In this document: positions 24,964 to 37,277 of the stretch, piece after piece
Layout of the letters: every line of letters starts with the position of its first letter
Position numbering within the stretch: the stretch's first letter is position 1
Assembly: GCA_019321725.1 (NCBI GenBank)
Contig: CM033124.1
Location: forward strand, 8,990,001-9,054,000
Source of the DNA: Paulownia fortunei
Lineage: Eukaryota; Streptophyta; Magnoliopsida; Lamiales; Paulowniaceae
Direction of reading: 5' to 3'
Length of the DNA stretch: 64,000 nt
Notes under the pieces: generated by a model
Databases searched by the model: none
The model's input: only the letters and a program-made list of their open reading frames with translations
Told to the model about the DNA's origin: nothing
Position numbers and translations under genes: made by a program

Positions 24964-25267
24964 TAGGGTAAGCATTCCTAATTCACCTTGGCTGGTGGAA
25001 GGGGATTTTAACATTATTCTTAATCTTCAAGAATGTAAAGGAGGTGCTTCCCCTCGTCTATGTTCAATGGAGGAATTTCGAGATGTAATCCTTGATTGTG
25101 GTCTGCTCGATACTGGTTGTGAGGGCTAGCCTTTCGCCTAAACTGATTATAAGCTATAGGAGAGACTTGACCAAATTTTAATTTCAACCGAATGGTCTGA
25201 TTTCTTCTCTTCTATGAATGCAACATTTAAATCAAACATGTTCTGACCATTGTCCTTTTTTGGTGAC
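24964..25267 (+). pseudogene. LINE B endonuclease, second part
   Basis: Continues the LINE B endonuclease after E2: PWLVEGDFNIILNLQECKGG near 24985, then MEEFRDVILDCGLLD and RLDQILIS. G-D-F-N is the conserved metal-site loop of LINE endonucleases. It runs open to about 25126 and is then broken. It is cut at about 25267 by the truncated LTR of gypsy G1. Confidence 0.85.
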
Positions 25268-26884
25268 TATAACTAAGAATGTGGTTTAAATTATAAAGAA
25301 AAATTTATGCTATAACTAAGAAATCAAAGTAATAAAAGTATTGAAAATTAGGAATCCACTCTTTAGTTTTGGATAAATAAATAATTATTTATTCTTTTTA
25401 CCTCTTTTAAATACTACTATTGGAATCCATACATAATAAATGTTTCAATGGAAAAATGTTATCAAATAGCTCATGCATTAAGATAATCATAATAGTGTCT
25501 TATTGTTTGCAAATTATCTTTTAATATCAATACTTGTTTATGAGATCAAATATTTATGCACACCTTTATGTACAACAAATTAAGATTTCACGTTAGCAGT
25601 CGGTGGAGTAAAACTATACAGTAAGCTAAATGAAACCAAGTAATTGTTGTGTCATTGGTGATACAAAAATTAAGAATCGCTACTAAATAAGAATAGTTTT
25701 AACGCCAACACTTATGTATGGAATTAAGTATTTATGCACATTTTTGCCTACAACAAATTATGGTTTCATGTTAGCAATCAGTAGAGTAGAACTGTACAAT
25801 AAGCTAAACGAACTCAAGTATTTGTTGTGTCATTTGTGATACATAAATCAAGAATCACCACAAAATACGGAGGGGTTCAATAAAAAATTAAAATAATAAT
25901 ATAACACACCTGAATATTATACACATTTATAACCGTTTCTTTTTCTCTGTCAAGAGGTTCACCATTTTTCCTTAACTAAATTAAATTAAAAAGATAAAAT
26001 GAAAGTATAAATGACTAAAAATAGAAGAGAAACTAGAGAATATATTTCTATTATTATTAGAAAACTTACATTACTACTAGAAACTTAGCCTAAAGAAAGA
26101 TAACAATAAAATTGTTTTTCCCCTCTAGTTTTTTGTGTGTCATGAATACCATCAAACAACCCATATTTATAATAGAAGAGTGCATAAATTGGTATCTCTA
26201 AATTAACTTCAAATGTGTTATAAATTCACATATCCTTTTCAAATCTAAATTTTGTTATATAATTTTTTCTGTACAATCAGCTAATTTTGGAAATGTAATC
26301 AATATGAAAGTTGTAGATTTTCTATTAGCTTCATTTTCCAACATGAATTACTTAATTCTAACCACTAGAGAGAAAGTTAAGCTTAATTTAAGGAGATGTG
26401 TCAACATATATAGATCCCTTCCAATATATACAGTTGGATTAATTTTTTGCTTTAATCAATACTCAATTAAGCTAAGCTTCTAACAGTAAAGTTGTCGTTC
26501 TATCAAATGAAGTAAGATTCAGGTCCATAGGGCTTTTAAATATGGAGTGTTGTCTAAAATACTGAAACTGCACAGATCTGGAAATATGTTTATTTTGAAT
26601 TTACCCAATAATCACTTGCAAAGTCCAAGTGATTTTTTGCATATATTTTGATCTACACATAATGGAATTAGGCAAAATGCTTCTTTGATCCAATGATATA
26701 TTATCTACCAACTTTCTCATATAAATGTATTGTCTTATTTGGTTTTATTTTGGTTCTTTTTTATCTATTTTTTTTCATTGATTCCCTAACATAAAACGTT
26801 AATAAAACTATAATATTAACCAGAATAAAGTAGGAAAAGGATAAAGAATTTGATATAAAAATATGTCAAAATATGCATTTATCA
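25268..26884 (-). repeat. G1 3' LTR (outer end truncated)
   Basis: Collinear with 32519-33890 and 34834-36451. In minus orientation it starts TGATAAATGC (26884). It breaks at about 25268, inside 'tggtttaaatt', so the terminal GTTGTAGCA is missing. Confidence 0.8.
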
Positions 26885-26902
26885 AATTCCCTCACACTTA
26901 AC
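26885..26902 (-). promoter_or_regulatory. G1 polypurine tract
   Basis: On the minus strand GTTAAGTGTGAGGGAATT precedes the LTR start TGATAAATGC. The same arrangement is seen in G2 (complement at 36452-36470). Confidence 0.7.
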
Positions 26903-28560
26903 CTTTGCTCGTCTTCGAGCAAGTTTAAGACAAAGCAAAACTAATTCACTTTCGTAGAAGAGTATAATTGCATTTACCATATGCAACAAGCCTTTAAACT
27001 CCTAGGTGACCCATAAAGGATGAGTTATAGCCTCTTTAGAGTTACTAGTGGTGATACCACGAACACATATTATAACTAACTTCCAATCATTATTCTTAGG
27101 AAGTAGCAAAGTAATATGGAAAAAAAATCAAACAAGTGTTGAATATAACCCTTAGTCATTCAAAAATCTATACATTTCCACAATAATCGTACTCAATTGT
27201 GTGTATGAATAGTTAATATCAGTAGTAACGAAACCATGCATGCTTCAAATAAGTGAATTCCCATAAAACCTCACAAAAACCATCACCCAATCTCTAATGG
27301 AAGAGTTAAACATCATAGACTTTTCCTTTGATACAAATCTCTACTACATCAAAGGCACCACACAAAATTAAAAGTTATCAACAAAGGTTGTAATAGGGCT
27401 AAAAGTTAGTGATGTAGCTAAGAAATTAAATGATAGAATGCAATAAAGTTTCTAAAAACTTTATGGGATTAGAGACATAGAGTTTATCAATAAAGAATTC
27501 TCATACTCTGCGAATTTCAATACCGAGTCCTATTGTTATTGAATTATACCCCTCTTCATTATTCTTATTGATTTTGCAACATTCTATTTTTAGTTGCAAC
27601 TCATAATATTTTTACACTTTGCAATTTTTTATTTTTTTTAGACACTCTCCCACACTTATCTTTTATTCTAACCTAAATTTCTTTTGTAAGCTCACATTGT
27701 CAATGGAATGTTTCTTAAGCTCCAAATTATTTTTAGAACAAGGGTAGGATAATAATACATTTAGGCTAAGTGAGAAGATATGGTTAACATAGAAAAATGC
27801 TTATTTATTGAAAGTTCAAAGTGGCTTACTATAGGGGATGTTCTCTTGGAACATCACATAGGAAATAAGTTGATTTGGCCATGGTGCTAAAAAGCCTAAT
27901 GCCTTAATCATTTTTCAAGTGGTGTTCAATCAGTCATTCACCTCGATAGACCAATAGGAAAAGTTCTGACACTCAACCCCTATATATCAAAAATCAAAGT
28001 GATGATTAAAGCAAAGACATAAAAACTACCCATTTTGACATGCTTGTCTCCATACCGAATAACATAACTATTTGTGTAAAAAGATTTAAGTATGATTATC
28101 ACAAAAATATATTAACCAAAGAACAACATCAAAGTAAAAAACAACACCCATCATCAATCAAACCACATTATTCGTACTTAATTTTAATCATTGAAGTTGA
28201 AAGAACATCTACGACTTAAAAAATATTGATATTTCACAAACTTGCCATGTTATGCAAAAGAAAAAATAGGTATAAATCTCACGATTTTTAAAGTTACCCT
28301 TTATTGTGCCACCCTTTTCCAAAAGAAAACATGCTTGAAATTATTATTATTTTTAAAAAAATTAAAAAAACACACATTGAACACACAAGACATAATATCA
28401 ACTATTGTCTCTCCCAACCTAATTGAGACATTATCTCCAATGTCGAAAATAGATACGAAATTAGAGTTTAAAAGATATTACCTGAAATGTGACTTATTAG
28501 AAAATAAAGTTGAAACAACACAATATATACATTAGTAATTGAAACCATTAAGGATAAATT
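26903..28560 (-). other. G1 3' noncoding region
   Basis: No gene seen. The first ~800 bp match the corresponding part of G2 (36470-37277). This is typical of the long untranslated region between integrase and the 3' LTR in Athila/Tat-like elements. The rest has no match in the window. Confidence 0.6.
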
Positions 28561-29192
28561 TTACAGGTTGAGAGTTAAATTCATTTTGTATTTTTGAACA
28601 TTGTCTTTGTTGGACTAATCCACACGAGACAATGTTAGATCAGGTTATGACACATATGCCAGAAGTTGATCAATTAGTTGGTCAAGTGTTAGAGCAGAAA
28701 TGAGAATTTGTCTCACAGACTATGAAATAAAACCTTTTCCTATAGCATGATTAGAGAGCAAACCATGAAAGAAACCATTAACATTAAGAATACCATAGGT
28801 TTCTGATGAATGTTGAGTTGTGCCTAACAGACAACTTCGAATAATTCATCCAGTGCACCAAAACCACTAGATAGAGTGATAAATAGATCTGCATTATTTA
28901 ACATGTTAGGTATTCTATCCTAAATATGTGACACTTTTAGCTCATCTCCGATGGTCATACATGTGATATTTTGTACTGTTAAAGATTTTAGGAGAACTCC
29001 TCCTACATGAGCAAAAGTATCAACATTTTCCATTAACTCTACACTGTCCACCCCATATACTAAATGAATTTTTCTTTCTGTTAAAGTTTTATCAAGGTTA
29101 TTGGCTGTCTCTATAAACTCACCATTTTTTCTTGAATTGGTTCCACAAAATATACAAATACAGTTGAACTTATGAGTGGAAGAGACTTCTAT
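28561..29192 (-). pseudogene. LOG-type cytokinin riboside 5'-monophosphate phosphoribohydrolase, intronless retrocopy, broken
   Basis: LOG enzymes cut ribose 5'-phosphate from cytokinin nucleotides to give active cytokinin. The minus strand reads through almost the whole protein without introns. An ATA sits at the expected start (29192), then FNCICIFCGTNSRKNGEF, ERKIHLVYG, VKSLTVQNIT-like text, TIGDELKVSHI, stop, DRIPNMLNNADLFITL and SSGFGALDE at 28845-28871. The last corresponds to the family's P-G-G-x-G-T-x-x-E motif and is degraded. Then come AQLNIHQKP, a one-base shift near 28795, LDQLIDQLLAYV, and a C-terminus NLTLNL before the stop at 28561. Defects: lost ATG, about five in-frame stops, one frameshift, and a short deletion after AHVGG. 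Plant LOG genes normally have several introns, so this is a retrocopy. It is on the same strand as the gypsy element that contains it. Identification is firm; non-functional. Confidence 0.88.
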
Positions 29193-29431
29193 TTTTTTTT
29201 CTTTTTTTTTCTGAATAAAGTGAGTTGTGTAAAAATAGAGTATGTATGGTGCTATTTATTGAGGTGTGAACAAGAAATGCATTTATTGCATGTCTTATTC
29301 TTTTGTCAGAAAAGTTGAAAATAAGGATACAAAATTTGAAAATTAGCTACTTACACGTGACTGTACATGTAGTTGTGACTGTGGCTAACATCTTCCTCTG
29401 ATTTTACGTTTAGTAACAGCTTAAACGCCCT

Positions 29432-29677
29432 TTATGGGTCGATGATATGCTTCTCATCCAGTTTTCTTATAAACTCGCAAACAGGGTCTTTTAATGTCAA
29501 ATTCTCAAAGCTATAACACTCATATTCATCCCACAAGTGATTCCATAATTCAAGAATTGCACGATGTACTAATCCGCATGAATGCATCTCAAGAGCCAAT
29601 ATAATATCATTTAAAGACTCTTTATTCAGTCCATCCATAATGAATTGAATTTTATAGTCTTGATATTTAGAAACCAT
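29432..29677 (-). pseudogene. Unrecognised 81-codon open frame upstream of the LOG copy
   Basis: Open frame with ordinary protein-like composition, including NDIILALEMHSCGLVHRAIL, ELWNHLWDEYECYSFENL and DPVCEFIRKLDEKHIIDP. I do not recognise the family. The mix of charged and aromatic residues and the regular helix-like spacing are unlike the low-complexity AT-driven frames around it. It lies between the gypsy integrase and the LOG copy on the same strand. It could be another captured host fragment or an element-specific ORF. No start context or partner exon was found. Confidence 0.4.
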
Positions 29678-29679
29678 TC

Positions 29680-30405
29680 ATAAGGAATGGCACTTTGTGT
29701 TGTAAGTTTATCAAGCACATTTGTGATAAACTTGTATTTTTTTTTGCCATTCATATTTTTGAATACCAACTTTTACCAAAAATAAGCATGTATTTAATAA
29801 TTCTTCTAATCACCTTGTTGATTTAAGAATCACAACTGCACTCATATTATAGATTAGAATTAGAAAAAGCTCATGTGAAAATTTACTTGCTACTCATACC
29901 TTTGCTTCAATTATCCATCATATGTCCTTGAGATACCCTTGTGCATAAGCATCTTTAATCTTTCAATCTTGATTTTATAAATTTTTAAAACGTGTTAAAA
30001 AAAATCACTTCTTGAGAGTTTGAAGAATGCCATCCATTTTGAAAAGAACAAGAAAAGAGAAAGAGAAAATGAGAGAAATTTTGTACAAAAATTTTAGTTG
30101 TTTGGGAAACTAATAAGTCCAACTTTAATAGCTACGGAATACTGTTATCTGCCACTTAATCTAGAAAAAAATAAAAATAAAGAAAGAGCCTACAAAACAA
30201 ACAAAGTTATAGAATATATATATATATACACACAAACATACTAATTATAACAAGGGTTAGAAAGAAAAAGAATCTCTTGTGAAATTGATTCTGTAAAAAT
30301 AGTTTAAGTCTTTATTTATTTTCTTTTAATGTGTTACCATTTCTATTATTCTCAATGTCAATCTCTCCATAAAGATATACATACCTCTTTTACAATAAAA
30401 GGACC
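29680..30405. other. G1 internal spacer, no gene seen
   Basis: AT-rich sequence between the unrecognised ORF and the integrase end. It contains an (AT)n/(AC)n stretch near 30215-30235. No coding pattern. Confidence 0.4.
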
Positions 30406-30414
30406 ACTTTCATC

Positions 30415-31700
30415 TCATTTTTTCATGAAATAAATGCAATCGAAACTTATAAAGCAAAACCTTTTGACCAACCTCAAATTTAATCTTAAAATTTTATTAT
30501 CATAAAATTCTTTGATTATTGCTTTATTAATTTTAGAATTGTCATATGCATTATTTTTCAATTCTTGAAGTTCATTCATTTGCGATTTGCGCAATTCTGA
30601 AACTTCATTAAGGTTGAAGTCAAACATTTTGATTGTCCAATAAACTTTATGTTCAAGTTCAAGAGGTAAAGGACAAGGTTTTTCATAAATTATCCAACAT
30701 GGAGACATGCCTAATGATGTTTTGAAAGCAGTTCTACATGCCCAAAGTGTATCGGTAAGTCTAAGAGACCAATCTTTATAATTTGGGTTAACTATCTTTT
30801 CCAAAATTTATTTTATCTCCCTATTTGTAAATTCAACTTGTCTATTTGTCTTAGGGTGGTAAGGGGTGGAAATGCAAATTTATGTATGATTCCATATTTC
30901 CTCATTAAAGTTCCAAAAACTTTGTTACAAAAATATTTTTCCTCATCACTAATAATGGATCGAGAAATTACAAATCGACTTAAAATAAATTTATCACTAT
31001 TTTGTGATCTTTGTTTCTACAGAGAATTGTCTCGATCCATTTTGAGTCATAATTTATAGTGACCAATATGTAAATGAAACTAAGTGATAATGGAAACAGT
31101 CCCATGAAGTTAATACCCCAACCATCAAAAATTTAAATCACTGGGATGAGGTGTAGGGGCATCATATTTTGCTTTGAAATATATCCTAACTTTTGATAAT
31201 TTTCATAATTTTTGCAAAATACGTGAGTGTCTTTGAAAAGAGTTGTCCAATAAAATCCACATTACAAGATTTTTACAATGATTTTTTTTGTCGAAAAGTG
31301 ACCACCGCATGCTAGCTCATGAATGACAAAATTTAAAAATATTACCTTTCTCATTGTCAAGCACGCATCTTCAAAAGATTTGATCAAAACAATATTTGAA
31401 TAGGCATAGATTATCCCAATAAAAAAATTTCACCTCAGCAAAAAAATTCTTTTTATCTTGGGAATTTCAATCTGGTGACATCTTTTCTGTCATAAGAAAA
31501 TTAATAATGTCAGTAAACAAAGAAAATAGAAACACTAAATAGTTCTTTATCAAGAAAAGTGTCATTAATGGGTGTGGTTTAAAATGATTCATCACTAACA
31601 AGTCTTGACAAATGATCAGCTACTACATTCTCTACTCATTTCTTATCTTGAATCGCAATGTTAAATTCCTGGAGTAAGTGATAAATGCATATTTTGCATC
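30415..31700 (-). pseudogene. G1 gypsy RNase H end and integrase relic (Athila/Tat-like)
   Basis: Right to left on -: LLQEFNIAIQDKK and ENVVADHLSRL (31690-31590), the end of RNase H. Then ACGGHFSTKK and GFYWTTLFKDTHVFCKN (31320-31200), the zinc-binding HHCC region. Then SRSIISDEEKYFCNKVFGTL, KYGIIHKFAFPP and FTNREIK (30965-30810), the catalytic core. Then 30415-30804, KDWSLRLTDTLWACRTAFKT with LELEHKVYW and FDFNLNEVSELRK, the C-terminal domain. The last 129 codons are open. Stops and shifts break the rest. Reverse transcriptase is absent. Confidence 0.85.
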
Positions 31701-32518
31701 AATCCCACTATGTCTTCCTTACTTTGTTCTTGTTAATATTATATTTTTATTAGTTTTTTGTATATGATAGAAGTTTGGGGATCAAGAGATAAAAAATAAG
31801 CCAAAAAAACAAAGTTGAAACAAACATTCTAAGGCAAAATCTTATTGACACAGTGCCACAGCGGTAGGTTTTTTATTTCGGGCATAATTTTATTATCCAA
31901 AGATCAATTGACCTGATTCTTAACTCATTGGAAAGATAAGTGATAGATCTACAATTTTGATGTTAATAATATATCCTAGTTCAATTTTTTTCAAAAAGAA
32001 AAATTCAATTAAAAAGTCAAAAGTGCATTGAAACTTCCAGATAGGCAGTCTTTGTATTTTTGGCATACCTCTCTCCAAAGATGTTATATTAAGTTGATTC
32101 AAGTGTCTATTGAAAGCCAAGACACGTAGCCTTAATTTATTACAAGTCATAAAAGACTAATTCAAAATAGAAGAAGCTCAAAAATATCTTAAAATAAGAA
32201 TAATTAGGGTCACAGTGCAAAGAGGATAGAATATTTGGCGCCTCAGCCCCAGAAATTAAAGCCGCAATGCCAAGAGGATAGAAGGTTTGGCACCACAGCC
32301 CCAAAAATCAGAGCTATGGCTCTAGTTGGATAGAATGTCTGGAGCTGCAGCCCTAAAAATCAGAGTCGCGGCCCCAGTTTACGAAAAGTTGAAAACACGA
32401 TTTTTAAGTCCAATTTTGGGATTTCTTTTGGGAGGACTTTAAAAGGAATATTCCAAGATAAATGTGGGACTTCTTTTAGCCTAATAACATGGAGGAGAAA
32501 GAGAGGAAACATAAAACA
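31701..32518 (-). other. G1 leader and deletion junction
   Basis: Sequence between the 5' LTR and the RNase H relic, where gag, protease and RT should lie. It holds leader-like sequence and the minisatellite below. The missing genes imply a large internal deletion near 31700. Confidence 0.55.
32209..32380. repeat. 52-bp GC-rich minisatellite in the G1 leader
   Basis: Three degenerate units of about 52 bp starting near 32209, 32261 and 32313, plus a partial fourth. Each has a form of GGATAGAATRTTTGGCGCC, then CAGCCCC and AAAATCAGAG. The core GGCGCCAAATATTCT (complement) also appears in copia E3. Confidence 0.75.
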
Positions 32519-33890
32519 AGCTGTAACTTTAAGATTACAAACCCAAATACAGGTTATATTAAGTAATAAATTTCTCGAGAGTCCGAGATCGATCCACAGA
32601 AAAGTTGTTTGAAATTTTTGATTTTATATTTATTAAAAGATGGGTTGAATATGGTTTAAATTATATAGAAAAAATTATGCTATAACTAAAAAATCAAAGT
32701 AATAAAAGTATTGAGGATTAGAGATCTACTCTTCAATTTTGAATAAAGGAATGATTATTTATTTATTTTTACCTCTTTTAAATGCTACTATTGGAATTCA
32801 TATATAATAAAGGTTTCAATGGGAATATGTTGTCAAATGGCTCATGCATTAAGGTAATTATAATTTGTCTTATTGTTTGCAAATTATCTTTTAACACCAA
32901 GTACTTATGCACATTGTTGCTACAACAAATTAAGGTTTCACGTTAGCAGTCGATAGAGTAAAATCATACAATAAGCTAAATTAACTTAAGTATTTGTTGT
33001 GCCATTAGTGAAACAAAATCAAGAATCGCTACTAAACTAGAAGGGTTTTAACGTCAGCACTTATTTATAGAATTAAGTATTTATGCACACACTGTCTATA
33101 AGAAATCAAGATTTCATGTTAGCAGTCAATGTAGTACAATTGTACAATAAGCTAAATAAAACCATGTATTTGTTATGCAATTTGTGATACATAAATCAAT
33201 GATCATGACAAAATAAGAAGGGTTTCAATCAAGAATTAAAATAATAATACAACACACCTAAATATTATTTACTTTTATAACCATTTATCTTCCTCCATCA
33301 AAAGGTTCACCATTTTTCCTCAAATAAATAAAATTTAGAAAGACATAATAAAAGTATAAAAAACTAAAAATTAAAGAAAAACTAGAGAATACATTTCTTC
33401 CAGTACACAAATTTGGATGAATTTTCTGCTGTAATAAAGGCTGAATTGGGCTAAGCTTCCAACAATAAAGTTGTAGTTCTATCTCTTTGCTTTTAAATGA
33501 AGTAATATTTAGATCTATAAGGCTTTTGAACTTTGAATTATGCCCAAAATATAAAAATTGTACAAGTCTAGAAATATACTTATTTTGAATTTATTGTAAG
33601 CCCAATAATTAAAGTGCAAGTGATTTCTTGCATATATTTTGATCTATACATGATGGACTTAGAAAAAAATAACCCTTTTTTTTTCTAATTGTGATGCTTC
33701 TTTAAACCAATAAAATATTATCTCCCAACTTGCTGATGAAATATATTATTTTCTTTGGTTTTATTTTGGTTCTTTTTTATTTCTTTTTATTCATTGATTC
33801 CCAAACGCGAAACATTAACAAAATTATAATACTAACAAGAATAAAGTAAGAAAAATATAAAAAATTTAATATCAAAATATGCACTTATCA
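32519..33890 (-). repeat. G1 5' LTR
   Basis: In minus orientation it runs from TGATAAGTGC (33890) to ...CTTAAAGTTACAGC(T) near 32519. It contains the family landmark GAGTCCGAGATCGATCCACA (as read on +, 32580-32599). LINE B reverse transcriptase resumes directly at 33891. Confidence 0.85.
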
Positions 33891-34833
33891 ATATGAATGG
33901 AGGAGCAGCGGGCCTTGATGGGTTTTCAGCCACATTTTATTAAAAATGCTAGACCAATGTGGCTGTTGATTTGTATGAGGTAGTGTAGGAATTTTTTTGG
34001 GTACTCCAATGCTTAATAGCTTTAAAGCTATTACTATCATGCTTATTCCTAAGACGAATAACCCTATCAGTTGGAAGGATTATCGTCCCATCAATTTGTG
34101 CAATGTGAGTAGTAAGATTTCCTCAAAACTTTTGAATTCAAGACTTAGTCTATTACTTCCAAAAATCATCACCCCTGCACAAACTGGTTGTGGCTGGTAG
34201 AGGCATTGAGAAAAAAATCATGCTTGCTCAGAAATTAGTTCACAGCCTTGGCGATAAATTAAAGGAAAGAAACATTATTCTAAAACTCAATTTGGCCAAG
34301 GCATATAACAGCATAACGTAGCCTTTTATGTACTCAATTTCTTTACCCCTGCTTTTATTTTATTAATTTTTGATATTGTGGAGAAGTGTTGGTTCTCTAT
34401 TTTGGTTAATGGTGAAATCTTGGGTTTTTTTAATCTAAAAATGATCTTCAATAAGGGGATCCTATCTCCCCTAGTTTATTCATTCTTGCGGCTGAATTCC
34501 TCTTATGTAAGCTCAACATATTATTTTTTTGAGAATCCACACATATAAAATGGAGTAACTTGAAGATTTTTGCAAAAGCCAATGAGGCTTACCATGCAAA
34601 ACTGGTGGAGTTATTATGTGCTTATGAAGCCTGCTTTGGCCAATTACTTTTTTCTTGTTTGGAAAAGCATGCAGCTTGCAAAAATTCAAATGGTAAAGTG
34701 CTTAATAGGTTTTTGTTTAAAGGAACTTCCTATCACCTATCTAGGTGCCCCTTTTTTCCTCGATAAAAAAGGAATTTCCTTTATGATGAAATTTTTTGAA
34801 AAATTTAGAAATAAATACAAGGATGGAAATTGG
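33891..34833 (+). pseudogene. LINE B reverse transcriptase relic
   Basis: Continues LINE B after G1. GAAGLDGFSATFY is at about 33900. NPISWKDYRPINLCNVSSK and SKLLNSRLSLLLPKIITPAQ are in 33997-34197, then a shifted frame with LKERNIILKLNLAKAYNSIT near 34258-34315. The later part has LPITYLGAPFFLDKKG at ~34720. These are the fingers, palm and linker of plant LINE RT. The F/Y-A-D-D catalytic box region near 34540 is destroyed. It is cut at 34833 by gypsy G2; the rest of LINE B is not found. Confidence 0.82.
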
Positions 34834-36451
34834 TGCTACAACTTTAAGATTGTAAATCCAAGTGCATGTTGTATTAAGTAATAAATTTCTCGTGAGTCCG
34901 ATATCGATCCACAAAAAAGTTGTTTGAAGAATTCAATTTTATATTTCTAAAAAGAAGGATTTTATGTGATTCAAAATGTATAAACAAAAATAATGTGTGC
35001 GGTAACTAAAAAAAAATCAAAGTAATAAAGGTACTGAGGATTAAGAATCCACTCTTGAGTTTTGGATAGAGGAATGATTATTTATTCTTTTTACCTCTCT
35101 TAATTTGCCATATTTTGAATCCATACATAATGAAAATTTCAATGGAAAGATATTATCAAATAGCTCATGCAATAAGGTAATCATGATATTGTTTTACTTG
35201 TTGCAAATTGTCTCTTAATGCCAACACTTATTTATGGGATCAAGCATTTATGCACACCTTTGTTAACAACAAATCAAGGTTTCACATTAGCAGTCAGTGA
35301 GATAAAATCGTACAATAAGATAAATGAACTCAAGTATTTGTTGTGCCATTGGATATACATAAATCAAAAATTACCACAAAACAAGTACGATTTAGATCAA
35401 AACTTAAAAATAATAATACAACATACTTAAATATTTTCTACCCTTATAACCGTTCATCCTCCTCCATTAAGAGATTTACCCTTTTTTCCTCAACAAAATA
35501 AAATTTAGAAAGACATAATAAAAGTAGAAAAAACTAAAAATAAAAGAGAAACTAGAAAATGCATTTCTATTACTACTAGAAAACTTAGCCTAAAGAAAAC
35601 CTCTACCCCCTCCCCCCCCACCTCTCTTACAAGCTTAATACATGGCCTATTTATAGTACTTGGAGTATTCTAAAGGCCAAACAAATAATGAAGGAGTTAA
35701 TCAAGTGGCATACTAGTTGCCAAGAGTTGGTAAGTTGTTACACCAAGTCCTCAAAATTCTCACCTACCAGATTGAATTATATTTTTAGATCAGATACAAC
35801 TAGATTTTGATGATGAGTAAGAACAAAAGTTGTAGATCTTTTGGTGATGATATATTTTCCTATATCATTTGTCAAATTTAGCTGTTGGATGAGAGAGATA
35901 TGATCAAATTACTGAATTATGTCCAAGAGTCGTCTTTTAATAGCAATAACACATTTCAGCCTGTGTTTTTACCATTTTGACACATTTTCTCACCATCTTA
36001 TATTCAATAAACTTGTTTTATTAACTCTTTTGTATAAAAAAGCCAAATTTCAGCCCAAAATAAATTTGGGTTTAAGAGATATGACCCAATTGGTTAAATA
36101 AGTCAATATTAGGCTGAATTCTGATCTGAATTTTGGATCCATTTTATGCAACCATTTGGAAAAATTTTATGCTATAATCAAGATTGAATTGGGTTGAGCT
36201 TCCAACAAAAAAGTTATAGTTCTATCTCTTATTTTCAAATTAAGCAAGATTCAGGTCCATAGGACTTTTGATCATCAAGTTATATTCAAAATATAAAAAC
36301 TGTACAAGTTTGGAAACATGCTTCTTTTGATATTTTTATATTTATTGATTCCTTAACATAAAATATTAATAAAATAATAATATTAACAATAATAAAGCAA
36401 GAAAATTATAAAGAATTTGATACAAAAATATGTCAAAATATGCACTTATCA
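34834..36451 (-). repeat. G2 3' LTR
   Basis: Full-length 1.6 kb LTR with both ends, TG...CA (on -, TGATAAGTGC to GTTGTAGCA). The best reference copy of this LTR family in the window. Confidence 0.85.
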
Positions 36452-37277
36452 AATTTCCCCACACTTAACCCTTACCTATCCTTAAGCAAGTCTAAAACAA
36501 ACCTAAACTAATCTAATTTCGTAGGAAATCATGATTGCATTTAGCATATGCAACAAGCCTTTAAACCCTAGGTGGCCCATAAAGGATGAGTTATAGTCTC
36601 GTGAGGGTTTCCAATAGTGATACTCACAAACCCCTATGATAACTATCTTTCAACTATTATTCTCAGGAAGCAATATAGTAATATGGAAATAAAATCAAAC
36701 AAATGTTGAGTTTAACTGTTAGTCATTTAAAAGTCAATACATTTTCACAAAAAATATACTCAAGTGTGTGTGTGGATAGTTAATGCCAACAGTGATAAAA
36801 CTATGCATGCTCTAAACATGTGAATTCTCATATAACCATACAAAAACCATCACTCAATCTCTAATGGAAAAGTTAAAGATCATAGGTTCTTCCTTTTGTA
36901 CAAATCTGCACTACACTGAAGGCACCATATGAAAACAAAAGGTCTTCAATAAAGGTTGTAATGCGGCCAAAAGATAGTGAAGTGACAAAGAAATAAAATG
37001 ATAGAATTCAACAAAGGTTTTAAAAATTTCGTGGAATTACACACAAAAAATTTTGATAAAAAATTCTCAAACTCAATGAATTTTGATACTGGGGTCTATT
37101 ATTATTGAATTGGACCCCTCTTCATCTTTTTTTTTCATCTTGCAATATCTCATTTTTAGATGCAACTCGTGATATTTTTTGCACTTTATAATTTTTTTTT
37201 CTTTTCTTTTCTTTTTATTTTTTTTTTAGAGAAACTCCCCCACACTTATATTCTACTTCAACCTAAATTTCTTTCAT
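34834..37277 (-). mobile_element. Gypsy G2: 3' end of a second element of the G1 family
   Basis: Minus orientation. A complete LTR (34834 TGCTACAACTTT... to 36451 ...GCACTTATCA) is followed on its right by a polypurine tract complement (36452-36470) and ~800 bp matching the G1 3' region. It stops abruptly at about 37277, where copia E3 LTR sequence begins. Only the 3' LTR and adjoining region are present. No coding sequence. Confidence 0.8.

Larger units (their letters stand above)
25268..33890 (-). mobile_element. Gypsy G1: Ty3/gypsy retrotransposon carrying a host gene copy
   Basis: Minus-strand element: 5' LTR at 32519-33890, leader with a 52-bp minisatellite, RNase H end and integrase (31700-30410), a long 3' region, polypurine tract (26885-26902) and 3' LTR (25268-26884). 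The integrase wording resembles the Athila/Tat group. gag, protease and RT are missing: only ~0.8 kb separates the 5' LTR from RNase H. The 3' region contains an intronless LOG pseudogene and an unrecognised open frame. It is inserted in LINE B. About 0.8-0.9 kb of LINE and the outer ~130 bp of the 3' LTR are lost at the left junction. Confidence 0.78.

Noticed and set aside
28242..28535. 97-codon plus-strand ORF near the LOG copy
   Set aside because: K/L/I-rich AT-driven reading on the strand opposite to the element, with no recognisable motif.
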